DNA of 64,000 nucleotides, taken from the NCBI GenBank assembly GCA_963969395.1, contig OZ017795.1, positions 35,011,063 through 35,075,062 on the forward strand, written 5' to 3'. Of this stretch, positions 13,985 through 32,111 are shown in pieces. Each line of letters begins with the position of its first letter. Position 1 is the stretch's first letter. The stretch is from Pseudoscleropodium purum (lineage: Eukaryota; Streptophyta; Bryopsida; Hypnales; Brachytheciaceae). A program made the translations under genes and the position numbers. The notes beneath the pieces are model-generated. The model was not told the origin of the DNA. It ran no database searches and saw only the letters and a list, made by a program, of their open reading frames with translations.

Positions 13985-14880
13985 TGGCAATGAAATTCCA
14001 TTTCATTTCATTGAAAAAAACTTGCAAAAGAGCTCCCAACTACAACCAAGGTTTAACAAAATGCAACAATGCTAAGCAATCAATAGTGCCAAACAATTAA
14101 AGTGACAAGGCAATCAATTAAAAAAAACAAAAGCAAGAAAAAGCAATAATCCTCTAACAAAAATAGATAAATAGTGACTAAGGTAGAAGCACCAATTGTC
14201 AACCATGCCCAATATCCAACTTGTAGGGTACACTATTTCCAACTTTAGGCTAGAACTCAAGCTTCAAATGTATTTTTTTGGTCCTATTCAAGGTTAGGAC
14301 TAATAAGGTTATGATACTTGTCTTGAAGTAATGAGCAAGAAAGTATGTAGTGAATAGGAAAATAATTCTTGAATGATCGAAATTGGAAGACTCTAGACAT
14401 TGGCTACTAGTAAATTGCACTTTTTGGCTCCCAAAATCCACAATAATTTCAATTTTGGGAATGAAATTATGAAAGCTTTGCTATCTCCATATTTCCTATC
14501 TTCCTACATGAAAAAATTTCTACCACCTCATACTAAACACAATCAGCTTCTAAATTGCTTAATTGATCAACTACTAATACCTCTACTTAATTTAGTGAAT
14601 AGGCTCTAGAAGATTGTAGTTAAACAACTTATTTTCTAAAGGCCAAGGTGATAGGGCCAAATTGAGGGGTACCAATGGGATACCAAAAGTAGCCTTGGCT
14701 CACAATACACCTTCCAAGCTCCTTTTCAAAGCAAGAGTGGAGATGCTTATAGAAGGCCTAGTTGGTGGTAATCTTTGAATTTTTGAATGTATCTTTTTGG
14801 GTCGTATGATTGTGTTTTATGGGTTTTTGTGTTATTTGTTTACCAATTTGGTCATTCTGAGGGGTATTTGTATGACATGA
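13985..14880. other. Intergenic, no gene seen
   Basis: Moderately AT-rich sequence with no frame that resembles a known protein and no clear repeat boundary. It leads directly into the dyad-motif array that starts at about 14,885. Confidence 0.5.
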
Positions 14881-14884
14881 TTTC

Positions 14885-16260
14885 AGTTTCCAAATGGAAT
14901 TTTGGGGAGATCAGTCGTCTGTTGAATTCCGGTTGAGTCAAGTCAGTCAGTCAGTGGATAAATGGTAGTTGATGTCCAATTTGGAATTTTGTTATATATC
15001 CAATTCAAGATGACTGATCTGGATGGAAATGTTAAGCAATTTCTAATTTCTAGTTGTATGGTTGAAGTTTCAATTCCGAATGGTATTGGTTTATAATGTG
15101 TGTTTGCCAAGTTGGTTAGTAAATGCAGGTGGTTGTGCTGCCTAGTTGGTTAAGGAACCGCTAGTCTGTCCTATATAGTGGATCATTCCAATTTGCTTTG
15201 GCACCCAGTGCTGAAGAGTGTCCACTGCGAGTCCCAGTCCAAGTTGGCTGCGTATGTTTTTTATTTTTGGTGGGTGTGATTTTATGTGAATATTTGATTG
15301 TTTGTGTGAGTCCTAGTTGGAAGCTGAATTTGTTAGAGTGAATGGCATGAGTCAGTCCCAGTCGGAAAGAAGTGCAGGGTGTGCATTGTGCAGGAAAAAT
15401 TCGATTTGAATGTGGAGAATGTTTCCAAGTGGAAGAAACAGGTTGGAGTGAAGATATTTTGTCATTGTATGAGTGTAACTGCAGTTCAACAAGGTTTAAT
15501 ATTTCCTAGTTGGAGAGAGTGAACTTGGAGGAAGTTGAAGAGATTACCCGAGTAGAGAGAAGTAGACAAGTTAGAGTGCAGTGAGAATCAAAGTAGTCCT
15601 AATTGGAATTAGGATGTTCATGGTTAAGAAGGAGAAGTCCCAGTTGGAGATTAGAAGAAAGGACTTAGAAACTATTAGAGTGCAGTGGAGATAGTAGACA
15701 TTCAAAGTATGGAAGCTGGAAACTTATTGTAGTAACGGTGATATTTTCACCAATTCGGCATTATATGGAAAGAATTATTTGTCAAATTGATGTTTAGTGT
15801 GTGTGGGAGATATTGTGTTACAAATCGGGAATGAAACTTGTGTAGCACATGTGATTTATCTGGTCCTATTTGGAATATTTTAGTAAAACTAAAGTCTGGT
15901 TAATTTCCAAGTCAGAAGTTGGTGTATTGTGGTGTCATTGTAGTATGTAGGAATTGGTTGGTTGTGTTTGAAATTATGAATGCAAGTCCAATTTGGTTGT
16001 GTATGGAGTGTTATGTGTGTGGCTGTATGAATTTCAAGTTGGTTTGTGAGTTCAAGTTTGCCGTGTAAGCTGCCGAATTGGAAAGCTATATGATGGTGCA
16101 AAGTGGTTTAGTCTTATGTGAAGTATGAGTCCAATTTGGAGAAAGAAGGCTGCAGTTATAGAGCCCAAGTCGGAATTGAAAGATCAGACAGTGAAGATGC
16201 CAAAGTGGGAAAAGATTGGGACCAAAGTGAAAAGAAGATGCTGAATCCAATTTGGGAGAT
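14885..16260. repeat. Array of ~22 degenerate dyads (YCCNANTYGG)
   Basis: A short palindromic word of the type TCCAATTTGGA, TCCTAGTTGGA or TCCCAGTCGGA recurs at irregular intervals, mostly 30-100 bp. Clear copies sit near 14,975, 15,106, 15,140, 15,238, 15,311, 15,356, 15,422, 15,503, 15,597, 15,637, 15,864, 15,986, 16,072, 16,130, 16,163 and 16,243. Flanking sequence between copies is not repeated, so this is an array of small sites rather than a tandem satellite. The reading frame changes from copy to copy, which argues against a coding repeat. Role unknown. Confidence 0.6.
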
Positions 16261-16549
16261 AAGTGGAATACATAATAAAGTATAAATAAAAAGAAAAAAA
16301 TAAGGAATAAATAGTTAATAATTTTAGGAATAAAAGGATGAATTTAAGGAACAATTGTCCTTGCTTGGTGTTTGTGTAGGCCAAGAAGGCGTAATTAGAA
16401 ACAATCCTATTTAATAACCTCCCTAGGAACGAATTTAACTATAATTTGGATAAATACCAATTGGGTACCAAAACAATCTACAATGCTTTTAGAATGTAAT
16501 TCTTGTGGTAGAAAATGCAATATTTAGGTGTTTATAGGTTCTATCCTTT

Positions 16550-17560
16550 ACACAAAGACTATGGCATCACCTCTAGTTCCTAAATTCTATCTTCACCCAT
16601 ATTTACATTGCACAATGTGGTTAGGGGTAGATTGGAGTGGAGTGGGAAAGTGGGATTTGACAAATCAATAAATTAATATTGTTGTTTATTTGGGATAGAG
16701 CTTCATGGGCACACTATTCCTATTGGATTGTCTAAAGGACAAAGACTATGGCATCCCCTCTCATTACAATTGGAGTGTAGATGTGGGGTTTGGCTGATCA
16801 ATAAATTAATGTTGTTGTCTATTCAAGACAAAGCCTTACTATACACTGAAACTCGTTGCCACCCTAGTTTCCCATTAGTTCTCCCCCTCCTCTCTCAAAA
16901 AATTTGTGAGCCGTTGATTTTTTTGAAAAAAAATGCTTACCCTCAAAATTGACGTTGATTTCTCAAAAAATCACAAGATGTTGATCTTGTGAAATTTAAT
17001 CTGAGCCGTTCAAATATAAAATACAAATACTAAATATGAATATGAATACGGGTACGAGTACTGGATATGAGTACTAAATACGTGTACTGAATATGGATAT
17101 AGTATTGGATACGGGATCAATTGTCCCATATTGTTTGTCAAGAACTTTGATTCTGAAGATTACAAGAGGGGGTGGGGGTGAGGATGGGGGAGATAAAAAA
17201 AATTTAATCAAATTCTAAATGATAGGTGAGGGTGAGTGGGGTTGGTAAAATAAAAATTGAGGGGGAAGTGCATAGTGACACAAAGTGTCACTATACACTT
17301 TGAGTGCCTAATAACTACATTCTCAAAAAAAATTTGTTGTCAAAAAACTACAATCACTCCATTTTTGTTGGTTTTGTCCAAAAGACAAAGACCATAGCAT
17401 CTCCTCTAGTTTTAGAATCTAGGTTTCCAAATCCTAACTAGAACTGCATTCACACTAAACAATGTTGTTAGAGATTGATTGGAGAGGGTATGTGGGGTCA
17501 ATAAATTAACTTATGACAAAGCCTTGTAGTCATACCATTGTTGTTTCTAAACTAATTTAA
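16550..17560 (+). repeat. Three direct copies of a ~190-bp repeat, interrupted by other sequence
   Basis: Sequence beginning AAAGACTATGGCATC(A/C)CCTCT occurs at about 16,555 and 16,740, and as AAAGACCATAGCATCTCCTCT at about 17,385. Each copy continues into ATCAATAAATTAA and a GACAAAGCCTT-type end. The first two are adjacent. The third is separated by about 500 bp (16,860-17,370) holding TATGAATA-type degenerate short repeats and a strong hairpin, so a later insertion may have split the array. Confidence 0.6.
17266..17300. other. Near-perfect 16-bp hairpin
   Basis: Two 16-bp arms, AAGTGCATAGTGACAC and GTGTCACTATACACTT, pair with one mismatch around a 3-nt AAA loop. The inner ten pairs are perfect. 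It lies in intergenic DNA inside the apparent insertion described above and could be a small element end or a cruciform-forming site. Confidence 0.7.
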
Positions 17561-20481
17561 ATGGTGTTTTGAAGATAAGATTACTACATCTACAATTGTT
17601 GGAATACCTAAAGTATTTGAACATGTTTGTATAGTCAAAATTGTTTTAAGTATTTGTTGAATCTTGTTGGAAATCTAAGAGTGATTCTAGCCTTGCAAAT
17701 TTTACAAAATCTAAAAGTGATTCTTTTAGTATAAATTTAAACACCATATAAATAAACTCTGTATTTTTACTATACTAAAAATAGCCGTGTATCCAAAATC
17801 TATCCTAGAGTGTTATGGTAGAGGTTGTACATTTCAAGCTAGAAATTTAAAAGGAATAGTTCTAATAAGCAACTACAATTAGGTACAATTACCTTAGTTA
17901 TGCTTAATTATAGTCCACTTCAATATGCATTGAAACATAAAATAAATGCCTAATGATTGCCACACACATTAGAGGTATTTGCATAGAAAGACCCACCTTG
18001 TTACCAAGAATTAGATTGTATATACAACACGATTAGGGTTTCAAGCAATCAATTTAGATGCCAAGTGTATATTACACCTATAAAGTTGTCTACTTTAGAC
18101 CCTTTACAAGTTCACAATCTCCTTTCATTTGTGAACCACTCTAAGCGATTTATATGCTATGAATCCAATTCCATTGAACAAAACAGTCATATGAAAATTG
18201 CATTCTCCAAAAAGTAAAATAAATTATTTTGGCTCACCACGCGTAGGTTTTTTAGGTGATTTGTCGTCAATTTGCACCAAGCCCTTGGAACAAAATAGTA
18301 CTAAAAGGTTAGAAAAGCACTAGAAAATTTTTAATTAAAAAAATTCTTAGATGAAATTGCCAAATTGTAAATGAAAATAAAATTATGTATATATAATACG
18401 TGCTAATGAGATTTTTTTATCCAAAATATGGATGAATGTTGAAATTTGGAACACTACTATAACATTTTGTATTGCCACTATGGCATTTCATTAAAAATGA
18501 AAAAAAAATTTGTGCATGACTAGGCCTTCGTCTTGGTTGTTGTCTTTGTATTGTACAATAATTTTGGAACACAACTCCTCCATTTCAAATAAATTAATAA
18601 CAATAAAATTTGTATTCTACACAAACATGATGATGAGCCCATCCTTATGGGGTGACAAAATTTTAGTATGAACATTCTTAACTTATAGTCATTTGATTTG
18701 ATTTAACCCCTAAACTCCCACTATTTCTATGAGGGACAAAACAAATTTAAGGGAGGTTCCTATAGTGTGGTGATTTTTTGAAACTTTTTGTGAAGATAGG
18801 AAAACACATAAATTTTTTAGAAATATGAACTTTATTTCAATTGATACTTGAGAGTAAAGGTTAGGCCATTCAAACCCCCAAATGGAGTTTATTAGGCAAC
18901 ACTAAAAGAAATCACAAAAAGTCAAATAATTCAAGAAGATGCTTTAAAACAAAAACTTATAGGATTTATTTTTTTAACATAATTTTCATAATTTTTCCAA
19001 AAAATAATGTTCCACCAAATTTAGTTAAATTGGTAAAACAATCTCACTATTGGAATTAGTGATTTTCAGTTCCAATAGCCAAATTTTACCAAGATATCAA
19101 CTAGTTTTGATATGGATATCACCAAGTATCACCCAAGTATCACATGAGTATTGAAGAAATAGTTAGCTACTTTTCCAAATTGATTAAAAAAACACAACCC
19201 TTACTCATTGCAGCAAGCTAAAGAGGCAAATCTACATTGGTGGGCAGGATAAAGGCTCTAAGGTAGGAGGTCTATAAACCAACCATTTAAAAGTTGGAAT
19301 TAATTTTTGGGGAGGTGAAACTTCTTCAAATATTTTTCAGTAAATTTTCCTTGAAAGACAAGTAGAATTGGCATATAATCCAAGTTATTTCATGTTTTTT
19401 GGAGCTTTGTGAAATTAGTTATTAAATTTTGAAGCTAAAGTGGCATAAGGCTCTAATAGCATCCACCTCCAAAATTGTACACTATTTGTACATGGCTGAA
19501 GGCTACAAAAAAGAAATATGTACATGCAGTATACATTTAAGGAGGTGGATGCTTCTAGAACTTGTGCACTTTTAGAACCTCTTACCTTATTAGGTAGTGG
19601 ATCCTTTACCTGTCCAAAAATGTACTCCAAAGTGAAGGGAGCCATTGAGCCCATGCATCTTTTTGCATTCAGCTAGGCCCCTTGACACAACATTTGTCAT
19701 GTTAATTTGATTGCATTAGCATGTAGATGCTCTAAGGTAACTACACTTAAATTTGCATAAATAAGTAGTTTAGCATGGTTCCCATTATTTTATTGAAAAA
19801 CTTTTTGTTGGATCTTGTTGGTAGTCGAAGGGGATTTTAGATTTTCTTAGAATGCATTATTTTGACATTGTATGAATAAATTACAAATTTTTAAATTATT
19901 AAAAATAGGTATTTTAAAAATTGACCATAAACTCTCATAAATAATAGGAATATATTTTAGGTAGGAATCTATAGTGATTAGTTTTAGAAAGGGATGTTTG
20001 CATGGTTGAATGAACCCAAAAAACAACACTTGGTGACTCATTAGAAGTCTCTTGAAGTTCATAGACAATTTTTAAAATAGTAGCCATCCCACATGCTATA
20101 GTACCCTACAAAGGTGGGAAGATGTATATATTTGAACTAGATGGATATAGATAAAGGATGCAAAAGTCATAGGCCATAAACCTTAGTTGGAGTTTCAATT
20201 TACAATTTGGGTGCTCTTGTAGGTGGTAGAATTCCAAATGACAATATTTTAGAATGACCTTATATTCTTGTATAATGTTCTATTGAAAAACACACACATT
20301 TAAAGATTCCATACTAGAGGGATTAGCCCCAAAAATGAAGAAACAATAAAGTAAGGCTTAAGAAGGAACATTTGAAAATATATACCATTTCAGGCTATAA
20401 AAAAGTCCCTAATTTACAATTGCAATATATCAATGATATCTAAAAGATCAATTTGGAATACTTATTATCATATCTATATAC

Positions 20482-20581
20482 TATAGAGTCCCTTTTTTCC
20501 TACAAAAGTTTAATTATACAAAAAACAAGCTTAAATACATGGTGTTGGTACTGTAACAATCCAAACAAAAGGGACTCTATA
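20482..20581. mobile_element. Small element with perfect 15-bp inverted ends
   Basis: TATAGAGTCCCTTTT at 20,482-20,496 is the exact reverse complement of AAAAGGGACTCTATA at 20,567-20,581. The interior is about 70 bp and AT-rich. A related GACTCTATACTA word occurs near 20,945. Size and perfect ends suit a miniature inverted-repeat element, but no target-site duplication is certain. Confidence 0.45.
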
Positions 20582-21430
20582 CTTAATGTGAATGATTTTC
20601 TAATAATTAATTGCATAGTTTCTTAAGCAACCAAATATAGAATAAAAAATTTGACTTTTTTTAATTAAAAAATATATTTTTATTGTGTGCAATAATGCTT
20701 GTAATAAGAAAAGATCCTTGGAAACATCTTTCTAATAGTGATTTTGGTCCATTCAACCATGTATTCACCCAAAAGCAATTAAAGTTAGGTATGTTTACTT
20801 TAATGCAAAACTCTTAAGAAGAAGAAATCCAACCTATTTTTGAGGTTGACACAATCTAAAAGTCTTTTTAGCTTGGTTTTTACTTGAAATTCATTTAAAT
20901 GGCAAGAATTTTAGTAAGACAATATATTTTCATTAAGAAAAAGACTCTATACTATCAAATAAGCAAAGCTCACAAAAATTCCTTGTGAAAGCATTCAACC
21001 CAAAAATTTCCTTGATTATGTTTTCACCAAAAATACTCTAAAATTACTATTCCTAGTACAAGTACCAAATTTTAGAAGGAAAAACATTTTTGAACACATA
21101 CAATCATAGGAACTTGTAGTTATGCTAATTTGAGAAGATGGAGAAAAAATGTTAGAAATTTCCATTATGTAGATTGTAAGGTATTAGTGTTTGAATTGAA
21201 TCCTTTTTTTGGCCCCCATTTTGGCCCCCATTTTGGCCCTCCTAAAAAATAGGGTAGCTACATGAAGGTTGCTATTATGTGAGCTTTGGAGTGTGAGCAT
21301 ATGAGCCTAGAATACTATATACCTATGTTATAGGTATCTATATTGTAGAAACCTTCTATGACTATAGTGTAACCATAATGTAAGTACTTATATTATAGAT
21401 ATTTATATTATAAGCACCTTCAATGGTTGT

Positions 21431-21454
21431 AGAGAGAGAGAGAGAGAGAGAGAG
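21431..21454 (+). repeat. GA dinucleotide microsatellite
   Basis: An uninterrupted run of about a dozen GA units in intergenic sequence. Confidence 0.9.
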
Positions 21455-24400
21455 ACTCAAAGCTCACATGCTCACATTTTCATACTCTCATATTAGTACT
21501 ATTGACAATTGTACTTCACAAGGTCACATTTGTATGAAAAAATGTTCAAAATGGTAGAGCTTCTTTGAATTCCTTCTTCAGGGCAAATTGGTTAAACTTT
21601 TTTAGATCATTTAGAATTGCACAACATATAGGGAAAAAATAGTAAGTCAAAAGAAGTAGACAATGATATAAAATACTAAATTGTCAAGAGTTTAGTTATG
21701 AAATTGAAAAATGCCAATATCAAAGATTGTAATGTTGTAATAAATAATCTACACCCCATAGTTTATTTATTTATTAAATATTGAAAATTGTATTAAATAA
21801 AGGACTTTAAAGTTTATTTAAAACTAGGAAATCTATAATTGCTTGCAAACTAAAACTCCTCATAATTTTCATTTCATTAGTCAAAGTAGAATGATTCAAA
21901 GCTTTCTATGTATACATAAATCTTAAAGATCAATTTTAAATTTTTATTTTTGAAAAAAGTGAATTTTTTAATGTGTCTAGATTGCTTGTCTAAATTTAAA
22001 AAAACTGAGTATATATCATACAATAACTTTTTACAATAACCATATAGTCAAAAGTTCTAGAAATTGTTGGGTCTTAAAAAACAAACTTGTACCCACATTG
22101 TGTGAAAATTTCAAAGAAAAAAATTTATAGTAAGATGTCTAGAATCGCAATGTTGCCAAAAAATGCAACATGATCCTTTAGGGATTAAAGAGGAAGAGTA
22201 CATGTTTTACATGTTTGTAGGATTTAAAAAGATCAAATATTAGTGAAAAGTTAACATTTTAAGGGAAATATGAGATTTAAAGGGGATCTATAAATATGCA
22301 TAGAGGTACTTCTTCTCAAGTTTTTTCTTGAAAAGGAATATACATATTGAATATTTGATTGTCATGTTATTAATATTATTTAATGTTTGTTAAATAGTTG
22401 ATTTAGTGAATTTAAATTTTTATGCAATGCTTAAATAGATGGAATACATATAATTCTCAAGCACCATCTATAATATCTACAAGTAGTTTGGCTTTTCAAC
22501 TATATTTTGTTGTATCTTGTATGAGATTCTAGTGTTTTTGAATTTTCAAGTTAACATATTCAAGAGAGTGTCCATTATTGCATAATCTAAATGCCATAAA
22601 TTATACAATATGATTTTTGGATGGGTTATATGGAGGTGCATTTCTTGGTAGTAGAATTCATACATATGAAAATTTAAAGGAAATTTGGATACACAATTGC
22701 AATTGTCTTAGTCAAGGCATTGACATGGATAAAGCTACAGAGGTCAATCATCAAAGGTGCCTACATCCATTAGCTTGAGGTATCTAAAGTTTGTATTAAA
22801 GCATCACTCTTTAATTCCTTACACAATTCTAGTAACAATCCAAAAGAGTCCTTTCACATTGTAAAATACTATAGAAGTCTTTTGCCATGTATGGAAGCCA
22901 TATGGTTGTGAAATTGATGGTCATTGAATTCATGAAATGGTGACTTTTCACCCCAACTCCAATCTTTTCATCCCAATTGCACACACTATGCAATTTCTAC
23001 CACATTAAAATGCAAGAGAGGGAAATTGAATTCAAGACTAGAGGTTCAAATTGGACTTTAGTCTATAATAGGTCAATCTACCTTACCTATGAATAATGCG
23101 TATTGGTTAATCCAAACATTGACCCATGAAGGTTTCAAGGTATAAAAGTCTAACCAAGTCTATGGGCTTATCAAGGAATGACCAAGTCTATAGGCTTATT
23201 AGAGAAAGACTTTAATCTAATACTAATTTAATTTGATATACTAAAGAGTTTCCAATACCTAATATGAAGCTATTACTATTGATGAGCTCAGTAATCATAG
23301 AAGGTGTTTAAAAAATATAACACTAATAGAAACCTTATAACTCAAATAGCTATTATACCATTTGGAACTTGAAAGAGCAAATATGGATTTGATAGGTCAA
23401 CTCTCAATTGGAAAACCTGCAAAGATGAACATGGTCACAACTTTAATAGATCACAACCAAAGCCAAAATCACCTACCACAATAAATCAATTCCATTACAT
23501 ATTCTAAAATCCCTATTTGAATCTTCCTTTGCTTAGATCACAAAATGAATTGAAAAAGCATCTTTTGGTAGTAACTTTGGAGAGGTCCAAAATCCAATGT
23601 ACTAATGTACCCTATGCCATTGCCACAGTAAAAACAAAAGAAAAATAATTTTCTAATTTTTTTAATTCATAAAAAATTTAAAATTCAATTACTTTCATGC
23701 CCTAGATTAGAATGCTTCAAAATCAAGTCCGTGCACCTTTCTTCGCCAAGGGCTTTTCAACAATACCAAACACACAACTGGGGGACACATAGTCCGAAAA
23801 ATCTTAACGTGGCAAACAAAACAAAACAAACAAACAACTTAACTTAACCCCTTAAGGACTTGATCCATTGTAAAATGGTCAAACTTCTTATCTTAGCTAA
23901 TTTTAGCCTTTTCAATAGTGTTCAAACAACAATCTCATATTTTTACTACTTGAAACTTTGAATTTTGTATCTCTTTAAGAAATGCAATTTCTTTTGTGAA
24001 AATTTCTAATTGTTATCATTTTTGTTTGAAAAATTGAACATATATGAGTAGAAATAGCAAAAACAATCCAAATTATTTGAAATTTCCTTGGGAGGTAAAA
24101 ATAGCAATAGAAATTAGCATGAAAAACTTTCAATTGGTTATTTTATGTTTTATACCCAAAATAGCCACATCAAACACCTTGAAGTCAAATTCAATTATCA
24201 AACCAAATTTATCCTTTTATTTAATCGAGTTACAAAAAATTTATAATTTTTTTTGGTAGAAAAATAAATTTTCTATTTATTTTGTATTTTTTCAATAATT
24301 TTGAAGGAAAAATAAAATTATTTTGATTTTTCAAAGCTAAAGGTGGAAATAAAATTACATCAATTACAATATATATTAGAATAATCTATAATTTTTACTA

Positions 24401-24882
24401 TAAATGAAGAGTGGAATGAAAAACATAATTTTATAATTTAAATTCAAAGTATATTTAAAAAAAAGAAAATATGAATGAAAAGCACACCATATTGTGTTAT
24501 TTGGATTTTAACACATGAAGCTTTCAATTGCAATAACTCTTTCAATTTTTGACATTTTTCAAACTTTAAAATGGAATAGAAACAACACTTGTCAAGCTTC
24601 ATTTTCTTAGTTGAAATCAAATTCCAAAAATAGTTATTTTAAAAGTTGTAATTGAGGTTGACCAAGGTGCATCTTCTTTTGGGATGCCTGCGCATTTGAA
24701 GGTTAATAGGACATTTGGTTGCAATTAGTCTTGTGCAGAATAATTTGATGGACTCATTACCATCAAAATCCTTTATCTTTATTATGTACCTCTAATTGAT
24801 TACCAAATCGAGTTATAAGGGTCTTATTAGTCTAAAAGGGAACAGCGTAGTCCATTAAATTATCTCTAATTTCTGCACCTGT

Positions 24883-30354
<5,472 letters not shown>

Positions 30355-32111
30355 TGTGGGTGGCCAAAGAAACAACAACACTCAGTTGTTGCAAATGCAA
30401 CCCAAATGCCAAAACCTGGGAACCAACCCGTCTTCGTCTTCTTCGTCTTCTTCCGGTCAAATTGTGCGCCACGACAAGCGAGATCTCTACTGCAGGCACA
30501 CGCACTTTCTCTCTACAGACATGTGATGAGTGAGGCATCTGTATAAGAGAGGGAGGAATGTGGGCTGAATGGGAGCTTTGATGCAAATCACGGCACGTGG
30601 GATACCTGACTTCTCTAATATCACCTTCTCTAATATCACAATTTCTCACCGAAACGTAGGAAATGTAGGAGTTTAGTTGGAAACACCCTCTTAATCTGTG
30701 ATATGTCACAAAAAGTTCTACAGATAATGTGATGCTAATAAGAAGTTTGTGAGATCTTTGAAGTTGGCAAGTAGGCTAAAATCCGTTTTAAACTTTTCAG
30801 ACATCTCAATCTTCTGTGTCACTTCCATATGCAGCACAGAACTATCTCCAATTCTTCAATGGAACCATTAACTTATTCATGGCCATATTGACCACCTGGG
30901 CTGTGATTATAGAGAGATCAGGGTGCACAGTGCAAGTTGCAAGTTGCAAGTTACAGAATCTTGCGAGCACCGGAGACAGAAATTCTGATGTGCGAATCTG
31001 CGGGGCCCATGAGAAATCTCCACCACACGTGAAGGTCTCAAGCCCATGCCTGCTTCACCTCGCACCCTCCATTCCAGCGAAGGACTGTATCTGAACATAA
31101 AAATATTGTACGTCCTCAATTGGTCCTCAACGCCTCTGGACCTTCTGTTGCACGAAAAAATCGCCACCAATCAACTTGGCCTACTAAAATACTGCTCCAC
31201 CACTGCAAAAGTGCAACGTGGAGGACACTTGTTGGAAGCAGAGAGAGTGTCAACCCGGACCAACAACGTGGCACAACGGATGGGCCCAGTCAAGCTGAAC
31301 CGTCGAGCTTTAACTTATTAAGCGTAAGAATTCATAGGTTTGTGTCAGCGGGAGTCCGCACTTCATGGATTTGCATCTCGAGGATGGGAACCAGAATGAT
31401 CAACCTCTCGTCTTGCGGGTTCTATAGGTTAGCAGAACCCGGAGGTACTTTTGGTTGTACCGAGATTTTCAATTAGGCTAATGAACTTGATTAGTTGATT
31501 ATACCCAGAGCTGAGTCTTTGATGCGATCGACTTCCTTCACCAATGTGTTGATCCCATCGACAAGGATGTAGTGTGCTATACTTCGGAGGTTTGTAAGAC
31601 TGAAAATGTGGACTCTAGCCGTGCGAGACGAAGTAGAGAGCTGCTTCCCCAGCTGAGGCTCTCTACTTCTTCGTTACTGCTCCTGCAGAATTTTAGTTAC
31701 AGCATTAATGTTAGTTGCAACGGTCACGTCATCTTGGACGAGTCAACCAAGAGCTGCAGCAACTGCCAAGTGATGGACTATGACTACCACAGAAGATGGA
31801 TACAAGTTAAGGTTTCGCAAAAGCATGGAGTAATATGCCACCTTCCAATTTTGCCAAGAGTCAAGTCGATATCAGTGGCTGCTGAAAATTCAATACAATG
31901 CATCAAAACAGAAAACCGGGAAAGCAGACGGGAAATTCACGACAAGATAAACATGACAGCAGGCAGCGGTGTTGAAAACGGTCCATACGAGTTTGTGACA
32001 AATTTTCATTGTAGAAGAAGGCTTTTTAAGAGCAGAGCTCAGTCGCTGACATAAAAGTATATCCTGTAGCAATGCTCACTCTAACCAATGAAGCACTTGG
32101 GCCAATCAAGT
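30355..32111. other. Upstream region of beta-amylase / downstream of DUSP12-like gene
   Basis: GC-richer intergenic DNA of about 1.75 kb. Immediately upstream of the beta-amylase start it carries a CTT/GAA-rich tract (about 30,430-30,460), probably 5' UTR. Several overlapping frames of 60-160 codons exist on both strands but none resembles a known protein. I treat this as promoter, leader and 3'-flanking sequence. Confidence 0.5.

Larger units (their letters stand above)
17560..24880. other. Gene-poor AT-rich intergenic block with dispersed repeats
   Basis: No protein-coding gene is visible over about 7 kb. It contains a repeat relative of the 2-3.4 kb family (about 18,720-19,080), a unit shared with 61,436-61,640 (about 19,300-19,490), a small 15-bp inverted-repeat element (20,482-20,581), a triple GGCCCCCATTTT-type tract near 21,210-21,240, a GA microsatellite (about 21,431-21,454) and a two-fold tandem of a ~27-bp word around 23,135-23,200. 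Confidence 0.5.

Noticed and set aside
14885..16260. CArG-box (MADS) array as an explanation for the dyads
   Set aside because: CArG boxes have six A/T bases between CC and GG; these words mostly have five, often with G or C inside.
14885..16260. CRISPR-like array
   Set aside because: The sites are too short, degenerate and irregularly spaced, and the DNA is plant nuclear.
31572..32054. 160-codon plus-strand frame between beta-amylase and DUSP12
   Set aside because: No family resemblance, and the region is best explained as 3' flank of the phosphatase gene; no supporting splice or promoter signals.
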